Source: CATOSP01 sp965204715 | Lineage (GTDB): Bacteria > Chloroflexota > Dehalococcoidia > Lucifugimonadales > UBA3495 | Assembly (NCBI GenBank): GCA_965204715.1 | Contig: OZ242009.1 | Coordinates: 1,488,001 to 1,552,000, forward strand | DNA length: 64,000 bases | Direction of reading: 5' to 3' | Part shown: in pieces, positions 50,801-59,300 of the stretch | How positions within the stretch are numbered: the first letter of the stretch is position 1 | Layout: every line of letters starts with the position of its first letter | Made by a program: the position numbers and the translations under genes | The notes under the pieces: generated by a model | The model's input: only the letters and a program-made list of their open reading frames with translations | Databases searched by the model: none | What the model was told of the DNA's origin: nothing

Positions 50801-53499
50801 ACGTCGGCAGTCCCGTAGCGGCCACGGACCCGGACAACGACCCCCTGACCTACACCCTGGGCGGCACGGATGCCGCGTCCTTCACCATAGTCGCGTCAAC
50901 CGGGCAGTTGCGGACCAGGGCTGCGCTGGACAGGGCGGCCAAAGCTTCCCACACCGTCACCGTGTCGGTCCGGGACAGCAGGGATTCCAGTGGCAATGCT
51001 GACACGGCAATGGACGACACGACCACGGTGACCATCACGGTGACCGATGTAAACGTGCCGCCGGTCTTCCCCGACCAGGACCCCGATACCCAGGGCGACC
51101 AGGAGGAAAAAACCCTTGCAGTGGCGGAGAACACGCCCCCCGGCCGGAACATAGGCGGTCCGTCCCCGGCTACGGACGCCGACAGTGACGCGCTGACCTA
51201 CTCTCTGGGAGGTGCGGATGCCGCGTCCTTTGGCATTGTCGCGTCAACCGGGCAGTTGCTCACCAAGTCCCCGCTGGACTACGAGACCAGGAACCGCTAC
51301 AGGGTGACGGTTACCGCCGCCGACACATCCAGCGCCTCGGACGCCGTCACGGTGAACATAAACGTCACCAACCTGGACGAGACCGGGACGGTAACGCTGT
51401 CGTCTGCCTGGCCCCGTGTCGGCGTTCCGCTGACCGCCGCCCTGAGCGACCCCGACGTTCCTGTCACCGCCAAGTCCTGGCAGTGGCAGAGGTCCAACTC
51501 CGGAAACGGCAGCTACAGCAGCATCAGGGGGGCAACGTCAGCTACCTACAGGCCGGTTGCCGGAGATGTGGGCAAGTACCTGCGGGCCACCGTTGCCTAC
51601 ACCGACCGGCATGGTACCGGCAAGAGCGAGTGGAGCGCCCCCGGAAACCCCGTCGCCCGGCCGCGGGCAAACGCCGCCCCGGTTTTCGCCGCGAATACTG
51701 CCACGCGAAGCATAGCGGAGAACACGCCGGCGAACCGGAACATAGGCGCGCCGGTTGCGGCCACTGACCCGGACACCGGCACCGGCGACAGGCTGACCTA
51801 TGCTCTGTCCGGGACTGATGCCGCGTCCTTTGGCATCGTCGCGTCGTCGGGCCAGTTGCGGACCAGGGCCGCGCTGGACTACGAAAGGAAGCGCAGCTAC
51901 TCGGTGACAGTAACCGTCACCGATACGGCCGGGGCGTCGGATACCATCGCCGTGACCATAGGCGTCACCAACATCGACATCCCGGGGAAGCCCGGCACGC
52001 CCGCGGTGGCGGCGGCTTCCGCCTCCGGGCACAGCGCCCTGTCGGTGAGATGGACCGCTCCCGGCGCGGGGGCTGTCATAGGCGGTTACGACGTCCAATA
52101 CCGGGCCGGGACCAGCGGCAATTGGTACAGTATACGGAGTATAGGCACGTCTACGACGGTCTCCGGCCTGGTTTCCGACACCATGTACCAGGTGCGGGTC
52201 AGGGCCTACAACTCCGAGGGCCGCAGCGGCTGGTCGAATACCGGCCAGGGCCGCACGGATGCCGCCCCCATCCAGCAGCAGCGCGTACTGCGTCAGCCCA
52301 CCCGTACGCCCACAGTCTGTACGCCCGGCATCGGCTTCCGGACCGGGGTTCCCTGGTCATTCACTGCCGCCAGGGGCGGTGAGGACCCGCCGGACGTGTT
52401 CTTGGAAGTCTGGAACCGGGACCTCTGCGCTATGGACTTCAGGGTTTCCAGCGGCGCGAAATGGCTTTCCATTTCCCCGGCATCGGGCAGGTCCGAAGGC
52501 GCGCACCAGGAGAAGCAGATCAGAATATCGGCCGACATTTCCGGTCTTGATGTTGGCACGCATACGGCGGCCATACGGATTACCGCGCCCAAGGGCGGCA
52601 ACTCGCCTCAAACCGTCAGCGTGAGCCTGACCATTACGAAGCGGGCCCCCCCGGAGTCCAACTACTGCCAGGAGCGCACGGTGATAGAGTCCTCGGACAG
52701 CGCGTTCCGCGTGGTGGTCCCGGCCAACTCGGCTCCCTGCGACACGGGCATCACGGTGGAGAGCCTGGATGCGGACTCCCAGCAGACCCCCGTGGGGGAG
52801 GGTGTCAGGGTTGTTGGGAAGGTTGTGCGGGCGGGCCAGGTGTCCGCTGCCTCGGCGGACACCCGCATCAATGCCGCGTTGTGGGCGCTCCTGCCCGGGG
52901 ACCGGGTTTCCGCGTGCGAAGAGGCTGCGGAGGCGGCCGTGTACCGCGTCGTGGACGGCGATTCCTGGGACCTGCTGACACACCGCTGTGAAATGGACGA
53001 ACAGGGCCGCGTCTGGATGGTGTTGCCGCTGACCGGTTTCGGCGTCTACGTAGTGACGCTGCCCGCCCCTTTCGTGGAATCCGGCGCAGTGGGTGAAGCC
53101 CGGTTGCAGACCCCCGAAGCCGCGGAGTCTGACACCTCGCCGGCTACTCCGTCTCCGGAGACGATGGCCTCCAACGGGCCGGCATCTTCCCTAAATGCCG
53201 TGGAGTCCCAACCCACGCCGGCCCCCAAACCGGAAGTTGCCCAGGTGGAGGTCCAACCCACACCGGCCCCCGGACCGGACGTCGTCCATGCCGATGCCTC
53301 CCCTGCCGGTCTATGGGCTGATCTTCCCCCGGAGGAACTTGCGCTGCCGGTCATGGAAACCGGGCAGTCTCCGCCGCGGCGTCTCGGCAGCCTGGGCATC
53401 CTTCTCTATATACTCGCCCCGATCATTCTGATCATCGCGCTGCTGCTGATCATGTTCGGCGTCAGGAACTTGCGGGGAGCCGAGAGCGCCAGTCCGTGA
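47815..53499 (+). CDS. Giant cadherin/Ig-repeat surface protein with C-terminal membrane anchor
   Basis: 1894 residues from GTG 47815. A signal peptide (VRKAFLALSLGLGMAALFLL, then AAHA-A) leads into a His/Asp/Trp-rich N-terminal region of about 150 residues. Then cadherin-like units (pattern R-S-x-A-E-N-T-P, TYTLGGTDAASFxI, GQLRTKAALDYE, YSVTVTARD, TVTINVTDVDEPG) alternate with Ig-like units (VTLSSxQPRVG, LTATLTDPDG, WQWARSxT, YTPVAADVGKYLRAT), at least seven pairs. A fibronectin type III domain follows (PGKPGTPAVAAAS, GGYDVQYRAG, YQVRVRAYNSEGRS), then a BACON-like domain (WLSISPASGRS), a ZU5-like region, a Pro-rich tether and one membrane helix (LYILAPIILIIALLLIMFG). Asp-rich loops suggest Ca2+ binding. 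Probably an adhesin or cell-surface scaffold. Confidence 0.88.
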   Translation: MSHTGIAFLPRPRSVRKAFLALSLGLGMAALFLLSGIGPLGPAAHAALSPPDAQRAAPAAKWGNGPYDGQHCHRVGEQVEHHSHRGFHSGIPKNWSNFWDKYKAYFPDPTDAADGWKRSDDHDVWADSHNDGNNDEYKIVTFRESWRPDDDPHWHNHGDDDTHWWTPDEDDSDNCLFSPEFVNEPYKFDVAESAPIRGTVGHVQAHDEDGQDPAYTLEGTDSASFSIGRDTGDLTVKATLDYETKNSYSMTVRATDPSGGYDTADVTITVDDVEEPGVVTLSPAQPRVGAALTASLTDGDGDVTDVTWQWARSATQGGPYADITTNGTSANYTPVPHDDGKYLRATATYTDRRDSGKTAKAETTNAVQAAPYFDPAMDTTRSVAEDASAGTDIGDPVEVANAHGSFTYTLGGTDGTSFAIDSTSGQLRTKAALNYEGKSSYRVTVTARDAARKSATVTVTITVTNVEEPGKVTLSSQQPRVGVALRASLTDLDGVSGTPTWQWASADSSTPTTWKDISGATSASYTPKAEDVDDYLQATASYNDGEGSGKRASKVSVNVVKQPNRAPAFPDQDPGTAGEQTEQTREVAENTPANRNIGDPVEANDPDNDRLTYTLGGTNAGSFNIVAESGQLQTKAALDHETKPSYSVTVTARDTSQLFDTVTVTINVTDVDEPGVVALSSSQPRVGTPLTATLTDPDRTVSSRVTWQWARSATRSGTYVDITANGTSARYTPVAADVGNYLRATASYNDGYGNKTAQAVSDNAVGAATANRPPVFGSNAAATESIAENTPAGRNVGNPVTATDQDTGDTLTYTLEGTDRAYFAIGSTTGQLRTGAVLDYENPADTGADNVYDITVRVSDSVNTVTKGVAITVTDVDEPGVVTLSASQPRIGEALTATLRDPDGTVSGKTWQWARSATRNGAYADISGATSASYTPVAGDLNKYLRATVSYTDRHGSGKSVNAVAANAVRAGNRDPSFSSRTMSRSIAENAAANANVGSPVAATDPDNDPLTYTLGGTDAASFTIVASTGQLRTRAALDRAAKASHTVTVSVRDSRDSSGNADTAMDDTTTVTITVTDVNVPPVFPDQDPDTQGDQEEKTLAVAENTPPGRNIGGPSPATDADSDALTYSLGGADAASFGIVASTGQLLTKSPLDYETRNRYRVTVTAADTSSASDAVTVNINVTNLDETGTVTLSSAWPRVGVPLTAALSDPDVPVTAKSWQWQRSNSGNGSYSSIRGATSATYRPVAGDVGKYLRATVAYTDRHGTGKSEWSAPGNPVARPRANAAPVFAANTATRSIAENTPANRNIGAPVAATDPDTGTGDRLTYALSGTDAASFGIVASSGQLRTRAALDYERKRSYSVTVTVTDTAGASDTIAVTIGVTNIDIPGKPGTPAVAAASASGHSALSVRWTAPGAGAVIGGYDVQYRAGTSGNWYSIRSIGTSTTVSGLVSDTMYQVRVRAYNSEGRSGWSNTGQGRTDAAPIQQQRVLRQPTRTPTVCTPGIGFRTGVPWSFTAARGGEDPPDVFLEVWNRDLCAMDFRVSSGAKWLSISPASGRSEGAHQEKQIRISADISGLDVGTHTAAIRITAPKGGNSPQTVSVSLTITKRAPPESNYCQERTVIESSDSAFRVVVPANSAPCDTGITVESLDADSQQTPVGEGVRVVGKVVRAGQVSAASADTRINAALWALLPGDRVSACEEAAEAAVYRVVDGDSWDLLTHRCEMDEQGRVWMVLPLTGFGVYVVTLPAPFVESGAVGEARLQTPEAAESDTSPATPSPETMASNGPASSLNAVESQPTPAPKPEVAQVEVQPTPAPGPDVVHADASPAGLWADLPPEELALPVMETGQSPPRRLGSLGILLYILAPIILIIALLLIMFGVRNLRGAESASP

Positions 53500-53529
53500 C
53501 CAAAGCGGCATTCGGGCCGCGTATTTTCC

Positions 53530-53553
53530 AAGGGGGTTATAAAGGGGGTTATA
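53530..53553. repeat. 12-bp tandem duplication
   Basis: AAGGGGGTTATA is present twice head to tail (53530-53541, 53542-53553), about 30 bases after the stop of the surface protein and 140 before the next gene. The TTATATATG just after it could contribute to a -10 element. Confidence 0.7.
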
Positions 53554-53694
53554 TATGAAAGTAAACGTCAGGTTGCTTGACAGCCTCACCGGCTGCCTGT
53601 AACTTTCATGCACTTGGTATCGTGGGGTAAGTGCGCTATAACGTCGCACTTTTGAGACGGCGGGACCTCCCGCTGTGAATTTGGGAGGAATACG

Positions 53695-55374
53695 ATGCAG
53701 GATGCGCCAGCATGGGCCAGGGCAATAGCCGATGGTCTGAGCGACTTGCGCAAGCAGGTTGGCGAGTTGGCTGACCTTCCTGCTGAGGTTGATAGGCTGT
53801 CCGGCCTTCCCGCTGAGTTTGACAGGTTGTCCCGGCAGGTTGGTGAGTTGGCTGACCTTCCCGCTGAGGTTGGCGGGTTGTCCGAGAAGGTTGGCGAGTT
53901 GGCTGGCCTTCCCACTGAGGTTGATAGGCTGTCCGGGCAGGTTGGTGAGTTGGCTGGCCTTCCTGCCGAGGTTGATAGGCTGTCCGGGCAGGTTGGTGAG
54001 TTGGCTGGCCTTCCTGCTGAGGTTGATAGGCTGTCCGGGCAGGTTGGTGAGTTGGCTGGCCTTCCCGCTGAGGTTGACAGGCTGTCCCGGCAGGTTGGTG
54101 AGTTGGCTGACCTTCCTGCCGAGGTTGACAGGCTGTCCGGGCAGGTTGGTGAGTTGGCTGGCCTTCCCGCTGAGTTTGACAGGCTGTCCGGGCAGGTTGG
54201 TGAGTTGGCTGGCCTTCCTGCTGAGGTTGACAGGCTGTCCGGGCAGGTTGGTGAGTTGGCTGGCCTTCCCGCTGAGTTTGACAGGCTGTCCGGGCAGGTT
54301 GGTGAGTTGGCTGGCCTTCCCGCTGAGTTTGACAGGCTGTCCGGGCAGGTTGGTGAGTTGGCTGACCTTCCTGCTGAGGTTGATAGGCTGTCCGGCCTTC
54401 CCGCTGAGGTTGACAGGTTGTCCCGGCAGGTTGGTGAGTTGGCTGACCTTCCTGCTGAGGTTGATAGGCTGTCCGGGCAGGTTGGTGAGTTGGCTGACCT
54501 TCCTGCTGAGGTTGATAGGCTGTCCGGCCTTCCCGCTGAGGTTGACAGGTTGTCCCGGCAGGTTGGTGAGTTGGCTGACCTTCCTGCTGAGGTTGATAGG
54601 CTGTCCGGCCTTCCCGCTGAGGTTGACAGGTTGTCCCGGCAGGTTGGTGAGTTGGCTGGCCTTCCTGCTGAGGTTGATAGGCTGTCCGGCCTTCCCGCTG
54701 AGGTTGACAGGTTGTCCCGGCAGGTTGGTGAGTTGGCTGACCTTCCTGCTGAGGTTGATAGGCTGTCCGGCCTTCCCGCTGAGTTTGCCGGGTTGTCCCG
54801 GCAGGTTGGTGAGTTGGCTGACCTTCCTGCTGAGGTTGATAGGCTGTCCGGCCTTCCCGCTGAGTTTGCCGGGTTAACTGCCAAGGTTGATGGCATCGGT
54901 GGGAAGGTGGATACGTTGGTGGGGCAGGTCGGCCAACTGGTGGGAGCCGAGGTAGAGCGACGTGCCCACGGTAATATCATCAACATAGCAAGTGAACACC
55001 TCACACTGCGGTCAGTCCGCATATTGCACAACCAGATTGTTCCTATGTCTGAAGAGTTGCAGGGAAATATCAACCAATCAGCCGTGAACAATGAAGTCAC
55101 GGAATGGCAAGCCAACGACCTGCGAAAATCCGACATAATCATTAACGGTTTTCATCGGGAGGACCGCGAGCGAGTCTATTACGCCATCGAAGTCTCCAAC
55201 ACCATAGACGCCAGCGATATTAACCGGGCCGTAGAACGGGCATCGATTCTCGAATTGGTTACCGGGCAACCTAGCCGTCCAGCGGTTATGGGGGCTATTA
55301 CTAACCCACAGTTTGAGGAGTTAGCCCACAACAAGAACGTTGCAGTGTTGCCCATACCGGGAACTAAGAGATAG
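53695..55374 (+). CDS. Long coiled-coil repeat protein with C-terminal PD-(D/E)XK-like domain (B)
   Basis: 559 residues from ATG 53695 (SD GGGAGG). A short N-terminus (MQDAPAWARAIADGLSDLRK) is followed by residues about 20-398 built from QVGELAGLPAEVDRLSG (17 residues) and the shorter LPAEVDRLSG (10 residues), a leucine/valine-spaced coiled coil. The C-terminal domain carries RKSDIIINGF (D480), VYYAIEVSNTIDASDI (E499, S501), NRAVERASILELV and PAVMGAITNPQF. This is the same domain as in the protein at 43.3 kb (matching D, E-x-S, T-x-D-x-x-D and R-A positions), while the repeats are unrelated in sequence. No signal peptide; presumably cytosolic. Function unknown; a coiled-coil-tethered nuclease-like enzyme is the best guess. 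Confidence 0.8.
   Translation: MQDAPAWARAIADGLSDLRKQVGELADLPAEVDRLSGLPAEFDRLSRQVGELADLPAEVGGLSEKVGELAGLPTEVDRLSGQVGELAGLPAEVDRLSGQVGELAGLPAEVDRLSGQVGELAGLPAEVDRLSRQVGELADLPAEVDRLSGQVGELAGLPAEFDRLSGQVGELAGLPAEVDRLSGQVGELAGLPAEFDRLSGQVGELAGLPAEFDRLSGQVGELADLPAEVDRLSGLPAEVDRLSRQVGELADLPAEVDRLSGQVGELADLPAEVDRLSGLPAEVDRLSRQVGELADLPAEVDRLSGLPAEVDRLSRQVGELAGLPAEVDRLSGLPAEVDRLSRQVGELADLPAEVDRLSGLPAEFAGLSRQVGELADLPAEVDRLSGLPAEFAGLTAKVDGIGGKVDTLVGQVGQLVGAEVERRAHGNIINIASEHLTLRSVRILHNQIVPMSEELQGNINQSAVNNEVTEWQANDLRKSDIIINGFHREDRERVYYAIEVSNTIDASDINRAVERASILELVTGQPSRPAVMGAITNPQFEELAHNKNVAVLPIPGTKR
53756..54880 (+). repeat. 51-bp / 30-bp coding tandem repeat array
   Basis: More than twenty units of CAGGTTGGTGAGTTGGCTG followed by (a/g)CCTTCC and a GCTGAGGTTGATAGGCTG block; some lack the first 21 bases and are 30 bp. 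Units are almost identical, all in frame, with variants (GAC/GGC, GTT/TTT, TCC GGG/TCC CGG) shuffled along the array. Confidence 0.92.
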
Positions 55375-55496
55375 TGATAGTGGTGGAACCCATTATTAGG
55401 ACAGGTTCAGGGCTGAGCTAAGTGAGAGTCCCGGCTCTCCTGCCGGTGGTCCGGTTCCCTCTCCCGGTGAACACCTCCTTTCATTATAGTTCCCTT

Positions 55497-55709
55497 CTAC
55501 GATACCCTGGTATTAGGGTTCAATATACTGGCATCCACACCAAGGGCAAGAACGTCGCTAGGATGCAAGCAGGTGTCATCAGCGCCAGTGTCAATCAAGA
55601 AATCAATGTTTCTTCCCAATCGAGTCCCGCCGCGCAACACAATAAAAGCCCGCACATAAGGTGCGGACGGATACGGGTCTGGTCGGGTGGCGTAATATCC
55701 TTGAATCAA
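55497..55709 (-). pseudogene. Retropepsin-like aspartic protease, truncated
   Basis: 70 residues starting MIQGYYATRPDPYPSAPYVR; the active-site block is FLIDTGADDTCLHPSDVLAL. Clan AA proteases of this kind are near 130-150 residues; here the frame stops after NPNTRVS and the flap and C-terminal half cannot be found downstream. The start overlaps the DUF5678-like gene stop by four bases (ATGA), so the two formed an operon. Probably inactive unless it dimerises in an unusual way. Confidence 0.7.
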
Positions 55710-55915
55710 CAGACCACCCCCGGCAATATCATGGCGCCAGGTTCACTCGCTAGGTACTCCAACGCGGCCAGATGTACAGGCACATCCCTTTCCGTAGCAA
55801 CACGCAAGGCATCCTCAATAGTCACCCCTCTCGCCACGAGTTCCTCCCCAAACACCATTACCCACTGGTCAGGATACTGCTCAATCCAGTCGAGCCGATG
55901 GTCATTTAAGAACAT
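55706..55915 (-). CDS. DUF5678-like small protein
   Basis: 69 residues: RLDWIEQYPDQWVMVFGEEL, then VARGVTIEDALRVATERDVP. The pattern 'aspartate/tyrosine-P-x-x-W-V-x-V...G-E-x-L-V-A-x-G' is that of DUF5678, typically found directly upstream of retropepsin-like protease genes in cyanobacteria and Chloroflexota; the same order is seen here. Upstream and overlapping is a 31-codon open frame ending LAQFEKDRCS without a start, perhaps the tail of a third, broken partner. Confidence 0.7.
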   Translation of the reverse strand: MFLNDHRLDWIEQYPDQWVMVFGEELVARGVTIEDALRVATERDVPVHLAALEYLASEPGAMILPGVVC

Positions 55916-56001
55916 CTGTCCTTCTCAAACTGGGCCAGGTATATCCCGATAGTCGCCCGGTCTTCGGCATTAGCAATCGGGTCCAGCGGTTTTCCAACAT
56001 A

Positions 56002-56238
56002 TCAGGTCCTCCCTTGTCCTGGAATAACAACGGGGACGCTTGCCCCACATCCCCTTAGCATATAGTTCGCATATAGTATGTTATCGGTCCACTGCGAAGC
56101 GGTAGTTATGGAGTTGGGTATGCGCCCAACCCGTTCTTTGATGACTGTACCCCAAGCCTTATCAGATGCGAATAACCCGGATTTTCGGATGCGAAGGCCG
56201 GATTGATATTCGTGATTTGACCCACTGCCTGTGCTCAT
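56002..56238 (-). CDS. Possible small protein, doubtful
   Basis: 78 codons from ATG 56238: STGSGSNHEYQSGLRIRKSG, a middle with FASDKAWGTVIKERVG and an end ASVPVVIPGQGRT. The middle reads like coding sequence, but there is no SD, no known family, and the N-terminus lies in a region that also serves the + strand gene. The AT-rich patch around 56060-56090 lies inside it. Listed so that the gap 55916-56383 is accounted for. Confidence 0.25.
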   Translation of the reverse strand: MSTGSGSNHEYQSGLRIRKSGLFASDKAWGTVIKERVGRIPNSITTASQWTDNILYANYMLRGCGASVPVVIPGQGRT

Positions 56239-56383
56239 TGAAACGCCGTCGCCGGTCTCGCCGGACCGGGCAATGATCCCGAAAGATGAAGCCGGAATTC
56301 GTGCCGGCGGGATTCTGGTACAATCGGGACAATCCTGTTTTCGGGCGGCTGCGCCATTTGCGAAGCGGTGTTCTTGCTCAGCG

Positions 56384-59300
56384 ATGACCTCGCTTGTTGA
56401 CAGACTGAAGAGCCGGTTGGGCCTGCTGGCCCTGTTGGCAACCGCGCTGGCAGGGCTCGTCCTGCTGCTCAACATCCTGGTATCCCTGGTGGCGGTGGGC
56501 CCTGCCGACCTGCTGGCGCCCAACCCCTCTGAAGAACGCACCATCGACATTCCCAGCGGCGTCGGGCTGGTCACACTGGCGGCTATTATCGTCTCCGTCA
56601 TCCTGGGCATCGTTGCGCTGGCCGCCCCTTCTCATTGGACGTTGCGAAACGGCATTCCCCGGCCGCGGAGGTCCCTGGCCATCGGGGCGGCGATAGCCCT
56701 GGTTGTCCTGGGAGCGGGGTTATACCTGGCCTTCTCGGGGATGTTGGGCCAGGACATCCCGTATGAAGAACATCACGTCGAGCGGGACCTGGTAAAGCCC
56801 GTAGCCCTGGTGGCGCTGGCCGCGTTCATCCTGTCGGTCGCAGTCGTTGGGATCATCAACCCAAGACTGCTGCTGGCCACCCTGGCCATCTGGCTGCTCG
56901 CGGCGATTGTGCTCGGTCTCTTCAGTTCGCCGGGACTGGCCGGGCTGAAGCTGTTCATGCGGCCCTCCGAAATTGAGACCTCGCCGGCCTACGCCGCCGA
57001 GGTCGAGAAGCGCCGGACCACGGAAGACCCCGCTCCGGCCAGGGAAGTGTCCATCCCGGACACCAACGCCGAATCCAAGCCGCCGGGCATCACCGAAACC
57101 AGGCCGACGGGCCGGACGGAGGAGGCCGGTACCGGCGCGTCTCGCGCGCCGGTGGACGCCTCCACCGCGGAGAATAACGCCGCATTGATCTCCGCAATAG
57201 CGCAGCTTTTGGCGGGGACCGACCCGGAGGTGCGAGCGGCCGCGGCCAGAACGCTGGGCAGGCTCGCGGATGAATCGGCCATCCATGCGTTGGTTGACGC
57301 CGTGGTCCGCGACACAAGCCCCGAGGTGCAGGCCGCCGCGCTGGAGGCGCTGGCAGGACTGGACATCGAGCAACTGGTACGGATGCTCAGGGAACACGAG
57401 GAACCGTGGATGAGAGCGGCGGTCGCGGCGGTATTGGGGGAATTGCAGGACCAACAGGCGGTGGCCCAGGTCATGGAATCCCTGGGTGGCGACCCGGCGC
57501 CCGAAGTCCGCGCCGCTGCCGCGGAGACCCTGGGCAAACTGCTGGATGAGGCTGCAGCCGAATTGCTGTCCGAGGCGCTCTTGTCGGATGAATACTCCGG
57601 AGTCCGGAAGGCCGCTGCGGACGCCCTGGGCAACCTGGGGTCCCCGGAAGGGCTGGACGCCCTGGCCCAGGCCCGCGACGAGGACGAATCTTTTGACGTG
57701 CGGGCGGCATCCGGGGCCGCGCTGGAGCAGTACCCCATTCCCGCCCTGGCGGACGCATTGCGGGAGGAGACCGGTCCCGGCGTCAGGGCCGCCGCGGCGC
57801 AACTGCTGGGGGAGTCCGACGCGGCTGAGTCCATACCGCCCCTGGTCGAGGCGTTGGAAGACCCGGACCCGGCGGTCGGCGAGGCGGCGAAGGCGGCGTT
57901 GGAAAAACTTGGCAGCGTCGACTGGCTGGAGAACGGCGGCGGTGTCCTGACCCGGGAACCGGGGCCCGGGGATGTGGGCAGCAGCGCGGCGTTCATTCCG
58001 GGCAGCACGGAGTCGCAGTCCGGTCCGGTGCCGCGCGTGCCTGTTTTCCAGGTGACCGGAGCAAGCCGCTCCCGGTACCTGCGCACCACCGTCGGGCAGG
58101 GGAAGCTCGGTGTCACCGGCCCCGGGCTTGAGCTTCCCCATAACGATACCGACCTGCCGGTCCGGTACGCGGGTCCGCCGGGGGAACGGACAGTCCCTCC
58201 CGCCGGGTCCCATGCGGAGCGCATCACCGTTGCTCCGGCGGGCCGGCTGTCGCGTATTCCCGCCGGGGTGGTCCCGGTTTCATACGGGCTGGAGACCATC
58301 TCGATTCCCGGCGCTTTCCACCCTCACAAGGGAGTATTCGTCAGTCATGCCCCTGTCGCCGAATACTCCTGGTCTGCGACGGTGCCGGAGTACTCGCGGG
58401 CCCAGTTGGACGGCGCGGCTGCATTCAATGCCCCGGCATACATCCTCCAGGTGCGTTCCGGGCGCATCCGCGAACTGGCGCATGAGATTACCGCGGGCCA
58501 AACAACGCCCTATTCCAGGGCGAAGGCCATCGAGCGACACCTCAAGACGAATTATGTCTATCGTTTTGCCGACCCGTCGGGCAAGGACCTGCCGCCGCCG
58601 GGCCATGACCCGGTGGAGTGGTTCCTGTTCGATCTCAAGGAGGGGACCTGCGGCAATTTCAGCAGCGCCTTCGTCGCGTTGGCGCTGTCCATCGGCCTGC
58701 CGGCGCGCACCGTATCCGGCTGGGCCATCACGCCGGCGGCGGATGCCCAGATGGTCTATACCGATCAGGCCCACCAGTGGGCGGAGATAGCCTTCGACGG
58801 GCTGGGGTGGGTCGGGTTTGAACCCACTGCGTCAGGGGGCGCGCCGACCCGCGCCGCTCCTGCTGTGGAGACATCCGGCCCAATTACGACGGAGTCCGGC
58901 ACGGCTCCCGCGCCGGACGGGACCTCCCAGCCCCAACCACCGGGCCAGGGTCCGGGAGACTCGGCGGGCCAGGCGGCCCAACCGTCAAAGCCGGACGCTC
59001 CTCCGGAGACCCCTGTTAACGCCAGCCCGCCGGCTGCGGCCATTGCCCCGACGGTCACCGAAATTACGGGATGGCCGGAACGGATGCTGAGAAATGTCGG
59101 GTTTCCGGTTGATGGCGCGGTGTTCACGGCATCCGGCCGTCCGGTCAGTGAGATGGAGGTTGAAGTCTTTATCAATGAGACCAAGGAACATGGCGGCACA
59201 AGGATCGGCACAGGGGTGGTCCGGAATGGAGTGTTCCGGGCGGAAGTCGAAATTCCGGGGGCAATGGGCCGGGGCGGATACCAACTGATTGCCCATGCCA

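Noticed and set aside
53586..55142. Long antisense and +2-frame open frames in the 51-bp repeat array
   Set aside because: Same cause as above. The + frame starting at 53695 has the SD, the N-terminus and a conserved C-terminal domain shared with the protein at 43.3 kb.
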